From contig NZ_CP025546.1 in assembly GCF_003614435.1 (NCBI RefSeq), forward strand, positions 3,720,001-3,784,000: a DNA stretch of 64,000 nt, read 5' to 3'. Within the stretch, counting starts at the first letter, position 1. Each line of letters starts with the position of its first letter. The notes beneath the pieces are model-generated. The model was not told the origin of the DNA, ran no database searches, and was given only the letters and a program-made list of their open reading frames with translations. Below are positions 44,433 to 53,336 of the stretch, piece by piece. The stretch comes from Mycobacterium paragordonae. Lineage in GTDB: Bacteria; Actinomycetota; Actinomycetes; Mycobacteriales; Mycobacteriaceae. Position numbers and translations under genes: made by a program.

Positions 44433-44639
44433 ACTTTCGAATCTAGTCGGCGGACGCCGTCACTCGCCGCCCCGAAGGACCCGGCTGTGGACAAACCTCC
44501 AACTGTGGATAAAGACAGAGCTCCGGTAGCGAAAGTTCAGCTCACGTGCCGGCCGACCATGCTGGATTACTCTGACTCGCAGGCGATTCCGTCGTGATCG
44601 CTCAACTGAAGTCTTCGCAAATCGAGCACATTTCTCGGC

Positions 44640-44906
44640 TCAGGCATCGCCTTCACGAAAGGCGCCGATAGCGTTGATCACGCCCGAAATCTCTCCGTCA
44701 CTGAGCTTTTCGCCATCGAAGACATGGTTCAGCAGAACCTGTAGATCCAGCATCTGCTGCAGATACACCAGGCACGGCGGACACTCGTCGAGGTGTCTGG
44801 CCACGATCGCGCCCCACTGCCCCGGATCCGACTCGACCAGATCGTCCACCAACCGGACGAATTCGATGCAGTCGACCGCCGGAACGGTGTTGTCGTAGAC
44901 GGTCAT
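44640..44906 (-). CDS. Zinc-finger anti-sigma factor (ZAS-type)
   Basis: The 88-residue protein has the anti-sigma H-x3-C-x2-C motif in RHLDECPPCLVYLQQMLDLQVLL and no membrane helix, so it is a soluble anti-sigma. Its ATG overlaps the stop of the ECF sigma gene (44903-44906). The CxxC thiols make a redox-sensing mechanism (as in RsrA/RshA) plausible, fitting the OsmC gene in the same operon. Confidence 0.82.
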   Translation of the reverse strand: MTVYDNTVPAVDCIEFVRLVDDLVESDPGQWGAIVARHLDECPPCLVYLQQMLDLQVLLNHVFDGEKLSDGEISGVINAIGAFREGDA

Positions 44907-45523
44907 CGTTGGTACCGCCTTTCCAGTTGATTCCGCAGATTCCCCCGGGCGCGGTACAACAACGCCCGCTGTGCGTCCGGCGAGAGTTCCAGGATCTCCG
45001 ATGCCTCGTCCGAAGACATGCCGATGAGATCCCGCAGGATGATCAGTTGTCGTTGCCGCGCCGGCAGCGCGTCCAGCGCGGCGCGCACGTATCCCACCAA
45101 TTCGTTTGCCACGGTGTGGTCCTCGGGAAGGAATCGCCGTGACGGCGGCACACTCCAGTGGCCGGCGTCGGGGTGTCCGGGCGGATGCATCCGTCCGGCC
45201 AGCGGGTCACCCTCCGACGTGCCCAATACTTCGTGCTCCCGGATCCGCGACTCGCGGCTCCGGTGGCGCGACGCGGTGTTCTTGACGATCCCGAACAGCC
45301 AAGTGGCCACCGACGAGCGGCCCTCGAACGCTGCCGAAGACTTGAGCACCTGTACCCACGCCTCCTGCACCGCCTCCTCGGCCACCGCCGGTGAATTCAC
45401 CATGGTGCGAGCGAAATTCACCATCGGGCGTTGGTGGTCGCGGACCAACGCGGCCAACGGAACCCCACCGACCAGATGCCGGGGTTCCGCACCCTCGAAC
45501 GACGCCAATGGCGTCAAGCGCAT
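44903..45523 (-). CDS. ECF RNA polymerase sigma factor
   Basis: The 206-residue protein has sigma region 2 (LVRDHQRPMVNFARTMVNSPAVAEEAVQEAWVQVLKSSAAFEGRSSVATWLFGIVKNTASRHRSR) and region 4 (ALDALPARQRQLIILRDLIGMSSDEASEILELSPDAQRALLYRARGNLRNQLE). A TTG at 45538 could add five residues, but ATG 45523 is preferred; it overlaps the acyl-CoA dehydrogenase stop by ten bases. The paired anti-sigma gene follows. It is the third gene of an osmC-acd-sig-asig operon. No GGAAC-type autoregulatory promoter was found. Confidence 0.9.
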   Translation of the reverse strand: MRLTPLASFEGAEPRHLVGGVPLAALVRDHQRPMVNFARTMVNSPAVAEEAVQEAWVQVLKSSAAFEGRSSVATWLFGIVKNTASRHRSRESRIREHEVLGTSEGDPLAGRMHPPGHPDAGHWSVPPSRRFLPEDHTVANELVGYVRAALDALPARQRQLIILRDLIGMSSDEASEILELSPDAQRALLYRARGNLRNQLERRYQR

Positions 45524-46581
45524 CCGCCTAGTTCCCAACGCAATTGGGCTTCCGACGGCGACTGCACCGGGATGAAGGCCGCCTCACGGTAGCGGCGGCT
45601 GGCGGGCGTCCTGCTCGCGTATCCTTTGCCGCCGGCGGTCCGAACCTCCAATGCGGCACTGGCGCTGGCAATCTCGGCCGCGGTGAGGCGCAGCGACAGC
45701 AACTCCTTCTTGCTCGGCGGTTGATGTCCCCCGACTGCGGCAGCCAATCTCGCCAAAGTGGTTTGCGCCCAGACCAATCTCTCCGCGACCTCGTCGACCT
45801 CGGAGGCGAAGATCTCATTCACCCCTGAGAGCCCGAGCCGGGCATGCCGCGCCGCCGTCTCGGCTAGACCGACACACATGGCCGACTGCAGCACAAGGAA
45901 AGTGGGCCGGACCGCGCCCAGGAACCCCTCGAAGTCGGTGGACAACACCTGCCCATCCGGGACGAAAACGTCCTTCAACTCCAAATACGACGAGGCTGTG
46001 CTGTCCATTGCCAACAACTTGAAGTGATCACCCACCGTGACCCCGGGGCTCGTCAACGGCAACGCGACGATCACCTTCGCGCCGGGTTCGGTAGCAGCGG
46101 CAGTGACCAGCAGCGAATCGTCGTACAGGTTGGACGCCCAGCGGATCGGACCGCTGATCCGGTAACCGCCCCCGACCGCGGTCGCCGCCAACTCCAATTG
46201 ACCGCAACCGGCCAGCGTTTTGAAGGCGGCCGCCATGCCGGTCACTCCCAACGACGTCCCGGCCGACAGCGACTCCGCAGTCGCCAAGCTGAAAGGCGTT
46301 GCGGCAGTGAGCAGATACTCCAGCGCCATCCGGTTCGCCCACACCGAGAACCCGGTGCTCATACACTCCCCGGAAATCAGCCTGATCACGTCGGCCATCT
46401 CGGCGAGCCTGCCGTCGGCATTGCCGGGCGCGCCGACATCGAGCAGTCCCGCGGCCCCCAGACCCGGGAAGCTACGGCGGGCCGTGGCCTCGCCCCGGTC
46501 CAGAGCGCCGGCGTGGGCACGAATGTCTGTTATCAGCTCCGAATCGAGCAAGCCGATCACGGCATCGGTCGTCGTGGTCAT
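45514..46581 (-). CDS. Acyl-CoA dehydrogenase-fold flavoprotein
   Basis: The 355-residue protein has the acyl-CoA dehydrogenase layout: N-terminal helical part (FPGLGAAGLLDVGAPGNADGRLAEMADVIRLISGECMSTGFSVWANRMALEYLL), middle beta domain (YRISGPIRWASNLYDDSLLVTAAAT, HFKLLAMDSTASSYLELKDVFVP) and C-terminal helices. It is shorter than most (~380) and lacks an obvious catalytic Glu, so it may belong to the DszC/hydroxylase-like branch that uses reduced flavin. It lies nine bases after osmC and overlaps the ECF sigma gene. Substrate unknown. Confidence 0.85.
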   Translation of the reverse strand: MTTTTDAVIGLLDSELITDIRAHAGALDRGEATARRSFPGLGAAGLLDVGAPGNADGRLAEMADVIRLISGECMSTGFSVWANRMALEYLLTAATPFSLATAESLSAGTSLGVTGMAAAFKTLAGCGQLELAATAVGGGYRISGPIRWASNLYDDSLLVTAAATEPGAKVIVALPLTSPGVTVGDHFKLLAMDSTASSYLELKDVFVPDGQVLSTDFEGFLGAVRPTFLVLQSAMCVGLAETAARHARLGLSGVNEIFASEVDEVAERLVWAQTTLARLAAAVGGHQPPSKKELLSLRLTAAEIASASAALEVRTAGGKGYASRTPASRRYREAAFIPVQSPSEAQLRWELGGCA

Positions 46582-46590
46582 TCTGCCTGC

Positions 46591-47115
46591 CTAACCGATG
46601 GACAGTGCGGAGTCGACAGTTACAGGACGCGTGAATGTATTGACCACGGGCGACCACGCAATGGCGCTGTCGTGGATCTCCTTGAGGGTCGCGTCCTCAG
46701 CGTCGCCGGCCAGAGTCACCTTGCAGCGCACCGCGGTGAAGCCGAGGATCTTGCCGGCGGGAGTGTCGCCGACACCCCACACCGCGGAGATGTCGATGTC
46801 GCCTTCCATCTCCACCTCGATCTTCGTCAGGGTGACGCCGCGATGGGTGGCGTTGGCCAGCAGGCCCACCGAGATGCACGATCCCAGCGCGGCCAGGCAG
46901 GTCTCCGAAGGATTGGGCGCCGAATCGTCACCCAGCAGTGCCGGCGGCTCGCCGACCAGCATCGGCGCAAGATCACGCACATAAGTCATGTTGCGGAAGC
47001 CGGACTCGCACACGGTCTTGGCCTTCAAGGTCTTCTTGCCGGTGGCGGGGTCGGCCTTGGCGTTACAGGACAGCCGGTCCAGACCCTGAGCGTCGATGAC
47101 GAGCGCGTCGGTCAT
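46591..47115 (-). CDS. OsmC/Ohr family protein
   Basis: The 174-residue protein has the OsmC fold. The first conserved Cys lies in SETCLAALGSCISVGLLANATHRGV (two Cys in this stretch), and the second-half segment is GFTAVRCKVTLAGDAEDATLKEIHDSAIAWSPVVNTFTRPV. OsmC/Ohr proteins detoxify organic hydroperoxides by thiol chemistry. Here the usual second-half Cys in 'CP' is replaced by SP (WSPVVN), so peroxidase activity is uncertain. GGAGGAA precedes the ATG. It is the first gene of the operon leading to the ECF sigma pair. Confidence 0.88.
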   Translation of the reverse strand: MTDALVIDAQGLDRLSCNAKADPATGKKTLKAKTVCESGFRNMTYVRDLAPMLVGEPPALLGDDSAPNPSETCLAALGSCISVGLLANATHRGVTLTKIEVEMEGDIDISAVWGVGDTPAGKILGFTAVRCKVTLAGDAEDATLKEIHDSAIAWSPVVNTFTRPVTVDSALSIG

Positions 47116-47182
47116 GCACTTCCTCCATTTCTCTGCGAAGAGCCGGTCAGGAAGTTAGTGCCGCCGCATCGAGAAACGTGAC

Positions 47183-47198
47183 GGTGACCTCAGTCACA
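47183..47198 (-). promoter_or_regulatory. CRP-like dyad upstream of osmC
   Basis: On the minus strand TGTGACTGAGGTCACC fits TGTGA-N6-TCACA with one mismatch, and GTGAC-CTCA-GTCAC is a perfect inner dyad. It lies 68-83 bases before osmC and overlaps the stop of the DUF3097 gene. Confidence 0.35.
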
Positions 47199-48027
47199 CC
47201 GGTTGCGTCACAAAGTCGATCAGTTCCTCCACCCGTCCGATCAGGGCCGGTTCCAGGTCGTTCCAGTCGCGGACCGTCGACCTGATCCGCCGCCACGCCG
47301 TGGCGATATCGGTCTGGTTCGCGTGCGGCCAGCCGAGCGCCGCGCAGATGCCATGTTTCCATTCGATGTTCCGGGGCACCTTCGGCCAGGCCTGCAGGCC
47401 GAGCCGTTGCGGCTTGACGGCCTGCCAGATGTCAACGTAGGGATGCCCGACGACCAGGGTGTCCGCTCCCCCGGGACCCGTGCGCACCGCCTCGGCGATG
47501 CGCGACTCTTTGGAGCCGGGCACCAGGTGGTCGACCAGCACGCCGAGACGGCAGCCCGGGCCGGGCCGGAATTCGGCGACGATCCCCACCAGATCGTCGA
47601 CCCCGCCGAGGTGCTCGACCACGACGCCCTCGATCTTCAGGTCGTCGCCCCAAACTTGCGCGATCAGCTCGGCGTCGTGCCGGCCCTCGACGTAGATCCG
47701 CCCGGCGCGGGCGACCCTGGCGCGGGCGCCCGGCACGGCGACCGATCCCGACGCTGTGCGTGCCGGGACGGCAGGCCCCGATCGGCGTGGTGGGGTGAGG
47801 ATCACCGGCTGACCGTCGATCAGATACCCGGGTCCCAGCGGGAACGGACGGGTCTTGCCGTGCCGGTCTTCCAGCTCGACGCGGCCGTACTCGACGCGGA
47901 CCACCGCACCCACATAGCCCGTCTGCGCATCCTCGACGACCATGCCCAGCTCGACCGGGTGCTCTACCGAACGGGGCTTGCGCCGCCCGCCGCCTGCCAG
48001 CACATCGGTTCCATAGCGATCGACCAC
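47194..48027 (-). CDS. DUF3097 family protein
   Basis: The 277-residue protein has the conserved DUF3097 layout. An N-terminal beta-barrel-like part contains GMVVEDAQTGYVGAVVRVEYGRVELEDRHGKTRPFPLGPGYLIDGQPV. A Toprim-like part reads GRIYVEGRHDAELIAQVWGDDLKIEGVVVEHLGGVDDL and LGVLVDHLVPGSKESRIA, with Glu and Asp residues in Toprim-like positions. This suggests nucleic-acid or nucleotide chemistry, but no function is known to me. The GTG start follows TAGTAT by nine bases, consistent with a leaderless message. Confidence 0.85.
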   Translation of the reverse strand: MVDRYGTDVLAGGGRRKPRSVEHPVELGMVVEDAQTGYVGAVVRVEYGRVELEDRHGKTRPFPLGPGYLIDGQPVILTPPRRSGPAVPARTASGSVAVPGARARVARAGRIYVEGRHDAELIAQVWGDDLKIEGVVVEHLGGVDDLVGIVAEFRPGPGCRLGVLVDHLVPGSKESRIAEAVRTGPGGADTLVVGHPYVDIWQAVKPQRLGLQAWPKVPRNIEWKHGICAALGWPHANQTDIATAWRRIRSTVRDWNDLEPALIGRVEELIDFVTQPV

Positions 48028-48101
48028 CCGGCCATACTAGGGAGCCGGCGCAGGGATCACCGGCGCGGCGCGCCGCAGCAACGCGCGAAATTGGTTGTCC
48101 A

Positions 48102-49172
48102 TCACGATATTCGGTGCCCGTCGGTGGCGAAGAAATGCAGATGGCCGGGCTGCGGATGCAGGTGCACCCGACTGCCTTTGCCGGGCGGGTCATGGCCGTC
48201 GGTTCGGGCGATGATCGGTTTGCTGATGACCGTGTCGGCCCCGGTGATCCGGCCGTAGAGGTAGGCGTCGGCGCCCAACTCCTCGACCACGTCGACCTCC
48301 ATCTCGACGCCGACGCTACCCAGCTCGAAGTGTTCGGGGCGGACCCCGACGACGAGTTCGGCGGCAGTGCCGGCGATCTCCCGTGGCACCGGAATATTCC
48401 AATCCCCCAGCGAGACAGCGGAGTCAACGACCGGCAGGGTGAACAGGTTCATGGCGGGCGACCCGATGAATCCCGCGACGAACACGTTGCCCGGGTTGCG
48501 GTAGAGCTCCCTTGGTGTCGCACACTGTTGCAGCAGCCCGTCGCGCAGCACCGCGACGCGGTCACCCATGGTCATCGCCTCGACCTGGTCGTGGGTCACG
48601 TACACCGTGGTGGTGCCGAGTTGGCGCTGCAGCGCGGCGATCTGGTTGCGGGTCTGCACGCGTAGTTTGGCATCCAGGTTCGACAGGGGTTCGTCCATCA
48701 GGAAGACCTGCGGACGGCGTACGATCGCCCGTCCCATCGCCACCCGCTGTCGTTGCCCGCCGGAGAGATCTTTGGGCTTGCGTTCGAGATACTGCTCCAG
48801 ATCGAGCATGCGTGCCGCCGCCAATACCCGTTCGCGGGTCTCGTTTTTCGGTGTTTTGGCCACTTTCAGCGCGAAGCCCATGTTCTGCGCCACCGTCATG
48901 TGCGGATAGAGGGCGTAGTTCTGGAAGACCATTGCGACGTCGCGGTCCTTGGGATCGAGGTTGGTGACATCGCGGTCGCCGATGCGGATGCGCCCGGAGT
49001 CGAGGGTTTCCAATCCCGCCAGCATCCGCAGCGACGTTGTCTTGCCGCATCCGGACGGCCCTACCAGGACCATGAACTCGCCGTCGCCGACCACCAGATC
49101 CAGGCTATCCAGGGCGGCCCGGTCACTGCCCGGATAGCGCCGGGTCGCCTGCTCGAAACTCACCGAAGCCAT
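48102..49172 (-). CDS. Sugar ABC transporter ATP-binding protein (UgpC/SugC-like)
   Basis: The 356-residue protein has Walker A GPSGCGKTT, Q-loop QNYALYPHMTV, signature LSGGQRQRVAMGRAIVRRP, Walker B VFLMDEPLSNLDAKLR and the H-loop YVTHDQ. A C-terminal TOBE/MalK-type regulatory domain follows. It energises import by the two permeases encoded directly upstream. M. tuberculosis Rv2038c is the equivalent in order and family. It lies four bases after the second permease gene. Substrate is probably a sugar or a glycerol-phosphate-like compound, not determined. Confidence 0.95.
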   Translation of the reverse strand: MASVSFEQATRRYPGSDRAALDSLDLVVGDGEFMVLVGPSGCGKTTSLRMLAGLETLDSGRIRIGDRDVTNLDPKDRDVAMVFQNYALYPHMTVAQNMGFALKVAKTPKNETRERVLAAARMLDLEQYLERKPKDLSGGQRQRVAMGRAIVRRPQVFLMDEPLSNLDAKLRVQTRNQIAALQRQLGTTTVYVTHDQVEAMTMGDRVAVLRDGLLQQCATPRELYRNPGNVFVAGFIGSPAMNLFTLPVVDSAVSLGDWNIPVPREIAGTAAELVVGVRPEHFELGSVGVEMEVDVVEELGADAYLYGRITGADTVISKPIIARTDGHDPPGKGSRVHLHPQPGHLHFFATDGHRIS

Positions 49173-49176
49173 TGCG

Positions 49177-50007
49177 CTAACCGCCCATCCCGGTGACGGC
49201 GATGCCGCGGACGAACGAGCGCTGGGCGAAGGCGTAGATGACGACCAACGGCAGCAGGATCAGGATCGAGGTCGCCATCAGAACCGGCCAGCGGGCAACG
49301 TATTCGCCGCGCAACCGGACCAGCCCGAGGGTGAGGGTGGCCAGGCTGCCGCGCTGGATCATCAACAGCGGCCACAGGAAATCGTTCCACACGCTGACCC
49401 ACGTCAGCACGGCGAGCACCATCACCGCGGGCCGGGCGTGAGGCAGCAGAATGCGCCAGTAGATCTGCCAAGGCGAGCATCCGTCGAGAATCGCCGCCTC
49501 CTCGAGATCGGTCGGCAGGGTGCGGAAGAACTGCCGCATCAGGTAAGTGCCGAACGCGCTGCCGAACAAACCCGGCACGATCATAGCCCAGGGCGTGTCG
49601 ACCCATCCCAAGGTCCGCATCACGATGAACTGCGGGATCACTGTCACCGTCAGCGGCACCATCAAGGTGCCCAGATACAACAGGAACAAGGTATCGCGGC
49701 CGCGAAAATCCAACCGCGCGAACGCATATCCGGCCAATGAGCAGAACATCACCTGGCCGGCCGTGACGCATCCGGCATACAGGACGGTGTTGAAGAACAT
49801 CCGCCAGAACGGCATCAGATCGAACACCGTGGTGTAGTTGGACCAGCGCGGGCTGGACGGCAACAGCCGCGGTTCGCTGATCTCGCCCTCCTTCTTCAGG
49901 GACCCGGAGATCGCCCACAGGATGGGAAACAAGGCGCACCAGGCAACGAAGATCAGCGCCGCGTAGGACGCGACGGCCCGGAAGACGGCGCGCTTAGCCG
50001 AGACCAC
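49177..50007 (-). CDS. Sugar ABC transporter permease (MalG-like)
   Basis: The 276-residue protein has six predicted membrane helices and the EAA loop EEAAILDGCSPWQIYWRILLPHARPAVMVLAVLTWVSVWNDFLWPLLM that contacts the ATPase. It corresponds in order and family to Rv2039c. Its start overlaps the end of the MalF-like gene by 14 bases. Confidence 0.94.
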   Translation of the reverse strand: MVSAKRAVFRAVASYAALIFVAWCALFPILWAISGSLKKEGEISEPRLLPSSPRWSNYTTVFDLMPFWRMFFNTVLYAGCVTAGQVMFCSLAGYAFARLDFRGRDTLFLLYLGTLMVPLTVTVIPQFIVMRTLGWVDTPWAMIVPGLFGSAFGTYLMRQFFRTLPTDLEEAAILDGCSPWQIYWRILLPHARPAVMVLAVLTWVSVWNDFLWPLLMIQRGSLATLTLGLVRLRGEYVARWPVLMATSILILLPLVVIYAFAQRSFVRGIAVTGMGG

Positions 50008-50926
50008 GGGACGACTCCCAGGTACGACGGCGGGTGATGCGCAGCTGCAACACCGTCAGCACCAACAGAATGGCGAACATCACCCACGCCAGCGCGGACG
50101 CATAACCGAACTCCAGGAACGAGAACGCGTGCTGAAACAGCATGATGCCCAGCACGTAGGTGCCGGTTTCTGGTCCGCCGTTGGCACCGGTCAGGACGTA
50201 GACGAGATCGAAAGACTGAAACGCGTGGATGATCGAGATGACCACCACGAACGACATCGCACCGCGGACCAACGGCACCGTGATGGACACGAACTGCCGG
50301 ATCTCGCCCGCACCATCGATTCTGGCGGCCTCATACACCGTTTCCGGAATACCCTGCATCGCCGCCAACAGGATCACCGTCGCGAACGGAACGCTGCGCC
50401 ACACGCTGACCATGCACAACGACACCATGGCCCAATGGGGTTCGACCAGCCACGGTATCGGGCCGATCCCGACCCAGCCGAGCATGATGTTGAGCAACCC
50501 GTTGTCGGTGTTGAACACGAACTGCCACACCACCGCCATCACGACCGAGGAGATGGCCAGCGGCAGGAAGACGATCGTGCGAAACACGCCGATCCCCTTC
50601 ACTTTCCGGTTCAGCACACCGGCAACGACGAGACTGATCAGCACCGTCGGCAGCACCGTCCCCACCGTGTAGATCACCGTGTTGCGCATGGCGATCAGAA
50701 ACAGCGGGTCCGAGGTGAACAGATTGTGGAAGTTGTCCAGACCGACGAACTTGGCCGGAGTGAACATGTCCCACTTCTGCACGCTCATGTACAGGGAGAA
50801 GCCCAGTGGGAACAGCATGAAGAGCAGCACCGCGGCGAGGTTGGGTGCGATGAAAAGCCTTCCGGCCCAGGCGCGCCGGCGCCACGGGGGTGTCTTCGCG
50901 GGGGTGGGCGTGTCGGTTGCGGTCAC
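49994..50926 (-). CDS. Sugar ABC transporter permease (MalF/UgpA-like)
   Basis: The 310-residue protein has six membrane helices with the EAA loop YEAARIDGAGEIRQFVSITVPLVRGAMSFVVVISIIHAFQSFDLVYVLT. It corresponds in order and family to Rv2040c. The ATG overlaps the stop of the binding-protein gene (50923-50926), so the operon is translationally coupled. Confidence 0.94.
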   Translation of the reverse strand: MTATDTPTPAKTPPWRRRAWAGRLFIAPNLAAVLLFMLFPLGFSLYMSVQKWDMFTPAKFVGLDNFHNLFTSDPLFLIAMRNTVIYTVGTVLPTVLISLVVAGVLNRKVKGIGVFRTIVFLPLAISSVVMAVVWQFVFNTDNGLLNIMLGWVGIGPIPWLVEPHWAMVSLCMVSVWRSVPFATVILLAAMQGIPETVYEAARIDGAGEIRQFVSITVPLVRGAMSFVVVISIIHAFQSFDLVYVLTGANGGPETGTYVLGIMLFQHAFSFLEFGYASALAWVMFAILLVLTVLQLRITRRRTWESSRGLG

Positions 50927-52242
50927 GGGTTTCGCAGCACCTCGTCGACCGAATGCGACAGCCCGGCCAGTGCGGTCGCGGGCCGTGCACCTCGCAACAC
51001 CGGTCCGAAGTTGCGATCCATCAGGGCGACCACCTTCTCCCAGGCCGGGGTGATCGGCAGACCCTCGGACACCACCGGCCCGTCGGTGAGCACCGCGAGG
51101 TTACCGATCCTGCGGTGCGCGTCGGCGAATCCGGGTGAGTTGATCGCGGATCGCAGCACCGGCACGAACAATCGAGATTCACCGATCAGGGCCTGACCGA
51201 TGGGTCCGCAAGCAAACTTCACGAACTCCCACGCCTGTTCCTTGCGTTTGCTGGTCGCCGCGATGCCAAGGCCCGTGACACCGATGTTGGAGCAGGCGGT
51301 ATGCCCGCCCGGGCCAAGCGGCAGCGGTGCGACGTCGAAATCCAGGCCGTCGGCTAGGTCGAAGGTCTGGTAGCGCCAGTGCCCGCCCAGCGCGATCGCG
51401 GCCCTGTTCACGGAGAAGAGGTCGGCGTTGGACATCGACTGCTGCTCCGACGCGCTGGGCGAGACCTTGTGTTTGTTGATCAGGTCGGCGTAGAACTGCA
51501 CCGCCTGGACGAACGCCTCGTCGTCGAAGTTGAGATGGGTCGGATTGGTCCGCGGGGATGACCACCGCACGCCGTTGTTCATCGCGAACAGGCCCGCCGA
51601 GTAGAAGGACACCCAGGCGTTGACGAATCCCCACTGCGTGACTCGTCCCGACGCCTCCCGCTTGGTGAGAGCCCTTGCGGCATCGAGGAATTCGGCGAAA
51701 CTCCAGCTCTGCTGCCAGGTGCCCGGCGGCGGACGCACCCCGGCGGCCTCGAACATGGCCTTGTTGTAGAACAGGTAGTTTCCCGACCACTGCTCCGGGA
51801 ACGAGTACTGCCCGCCTTCCGGACCGGCCGGGTAGGTGAACGTCCGGTACAGCGCGTCGATGCTGTCCGCGTGGAGTTGCGCGGCAAAGTCCTGGTCGCG
51901 CGCCAGCAGCGAGTTGAGGTCCAACAGCACACCGCGGTCGGCGAGTTCGGCGTAGGTGAGTTCCCACGTCATCAGCACGTCCGGACACTTGCCGCCCGCA
52001 CAGAACGTCGACAGTTGCTGCATCACGCCGGGTCCCGACAGCAGCGCGCGGACCTTGATGTCGGGGTGCCGGCGCTGAAATTCGTTGACCACCCGCATCC
52101 GCGGCCGGATCTCGTCGGGATTCGCGGCGAAGAAGAAGGTCAGCGCGTCGTCGTCAGCGGCGCATGCCGCCGCCCACGGTGTCAGCGCGAACGCCCCTGC
52201 GCCCCGTAGCAGGCTGCGCCGTCCAAACGGCTTGTCGATCAT
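50923..52242 (-). CDS. Sugar ABC transporter substrate-binding lipoprotein (Tat type)
   Basis: The 439-residue protein has a Tat-like signal with twin arginines at residues 8-9 (GRRSLLRG) and a lipobox ending at Cys27 (WAAAC). A family 1 solute-binding fold follows (ADDDALTFFFAANPDEIRPRMRVVNEFQRRHPDIKVRALLSG). It corresponds to Rv2041c in order. It captures the sugar outside the membrane for the two permeases. GGGAG precedes the ATG, and the stop overlaps the permease start. An inverted repeat lies about 80 bases upstream. Confidence 0.93.
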   Translation of the reverse strand: MIDKPFGRRSLLRGAGAFALTPWAAACAADDDALTFFFAANPDEIRPRMRVVNEFQRRHPDIKVRALLSGPGVMQQLSTFCAGGKCPDVLMTWELTYAELADRGVLLDLNSLLARDQDFAAQLHADSIDALYRTFTYPAGPEGGQYSFPEQWSGNYLFYNKAMFEAAGVRPPPGTWQQSWSFAEFLDAARALTKREASGRVTQWGFVNAWVSFYSAGLFAMNNGVRWSSPRTNPTHLNFDDEAFVQAVQFYADLINKHKVSPSASEQQSMSNADLFSVNRAAIALGGHWRYQTFDLADGLDFDVAPLPLGPGGHTACSNIGVTGLGIAATSKRKEQAWEFVKFACGPIGQALIGESRLFVPVLRSAINSPGFADAHRRIGNLAVLTDGPVVSEGLPITPAWEKVVALMDRNFGPVLRGARPATALAGLSHSVDEVLRNP

Positions 52243-52322
52243 GGTGCTCCCGGAACCGGCCCGTTGCCGCCCTCCCGCGGCGGTGTCTGATGTTCTTCAT
52301 AGTCGACAGTTCTGTGCGCCGC

Positions 52323-52343
52323 CTGGGATGCGCCAGTTCCCAG
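52323..52343. promoter_or_regulatory. Inverted repeat upstream of the ABC operon
   Basis: CTGGGA-N9-TCCCAG lies 80-100 bases before the binding-protein gene and ten bases after the end of the ECF41 sigma gene on the same strand. It could be a terminator of the sigma gene or an operator of the transporter; the sequence alone does not decide. Confidence 0.35.
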
Positions 52344-52352
52344 AGCCGATTC

Positions 52353-53261
52353 TCAGGACGACCGCGCCGGCGGCAGGGTCAGGACGGCGTTGCGCAGCCG
52401 TTCGGGGTCGCCGGTGATGTCGACGACCTGGATCAAGTTGTCCGCGCCCAGGGCGATGCGCAACAGCGCCTGCAGCCGCCCGGCCGGGGCAATGGCGATG
52501 CCGGGCCGCCCGTCGATCAGCACCACCGCTGCGGCGCGCGCCCGATCGGTGAATCGACGGGTCTCCTCCGCAACGGCTCTGGCACCGCGCATTTCGACGG
52601 GCACATCGGCGGGAACCAGCGCCGGGTCGACCGTGCGGACCACATCGGGAGCCAGCAGTCTCACCAGCGTATCGATGTCACCGCCGCGTGAGGCCGCCAG
52701 AAAAGCCCGCACCACCTCGAGGTGCTCAGCCGTGCGCGGCGCGGGCGCGGACGGGGCCGGGTGCAGGCGTCCCCTCGCCCGGCTTGCCAGTTTTTTGGCG
52801 GCGGCCGGCGAGCGGTCCAGCAGGTCGGCGATCGTCTCGAACGGCACGGCGATCACGTCGTGCAGGACGAACGCGACGCGTTGCGCGGGCGGCAACCGAT
52901 CGAGCACCACCAGCAGCGCGCGGCTCACCGACTCCGCCATGAGCACCTCTTCGTCGGCTGCGGCCGCGACGAAACGTTCGCCGACGGCGGCATCAGCGTC
53001 GGCGTCGGTCAAGGGCTGTTCCGCGCGACGCTTCCGGGCACGGAGTTGGTCGAGCGCCTCACGTGCGGTGATGGTGGTCAACCACGCCGTCAGATTGGCG
53101 ACGGCCGCGTATTCGGAGCGACTGGCCTTCAACCACGCCGCTTGCACCGCATCCTCGGCGTCAGAAAGCGAGCCGAGCAGCTGAAAGGCCACTGACTTCA
53201 GGCGCCCTCGATCCGCCTCGAATCGCTGGGCCAGATCGACAAGGTCCACTGCTGTGTTCAC
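52353..53261 (-). CDS. ECF41-type sigma factor with SnoaL-like C-terminal domain
   Basis: From GTG 53261 the 302-residue protein has sigma regions 2 and 4 (FQLLGSLSDAEDAVQAAWLKASR, LDRLPPAQRVAFVLHDVIAVPFETIADLLDRSPAAAKKLASRARGRL). A ~100-residue SnoaL/NTF2-like extension (VVRAFLAASRGGDIDTLVRLLAPDVVRTVDPALVP) follows, the hallmark of ECF41/SigJ sigma factors. In this group the extension itself controls activity and no anti-sigma is needed. A gene for a DoxX protein lies divergently with an ECF41-like promoter between them. The start codon overlaps this promoter region by design of the divergent arrangement. Confidence 0.92.
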   Translation of the reverse strand: MNTAVDLVDLAQRFEADRGRLKSVAFQLLGSLSDAEDAVQAAWLKASRSEYAAVANLTAWLTTITAREALDQLRARKRRAEQPLTDADADAAVGERFVAAAADEEVLMAESVSRALLVVLDRLPPAQRVAFVLHDVIAVPFETIADLLDRSPAAAKKLASRARGRLHPAPSAPAPRTAEHLEVVRAFLAASRGGDIDTLVRLLAPDVVRTVDPALVPADVPVEMRGARAVAEETRRFTDRARAAAVVLIDGRPGIAIAPAGRLQALLRIALGADNLIQVVDITGDPERLRNAVLTLPPARSS

Positions 53262-53264
53262 GGG

Positions 53265-53291
53265 GGTCACCTTTCCCGGGCAGAAATCGTC
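53265..53291 (+). promoter_or_regulatory. ECF41-type promoter of the doxX gene
   Basis: GGTCACC (53265-53271), exactly 16 bases, CGTC (53288-53291), pointing at the DoxX gene. The published ECF41 consensus is TGTCACA-N16-CGTC; five of seven -35 bases and the whole -10 match, with exact spacing. Confidence 0.65.
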
Positions 53292-53336
53292 AAGAAGCTG
53301 AGCGCATCTGTTCGACCTGCGAAGGAGACCTTTCCC

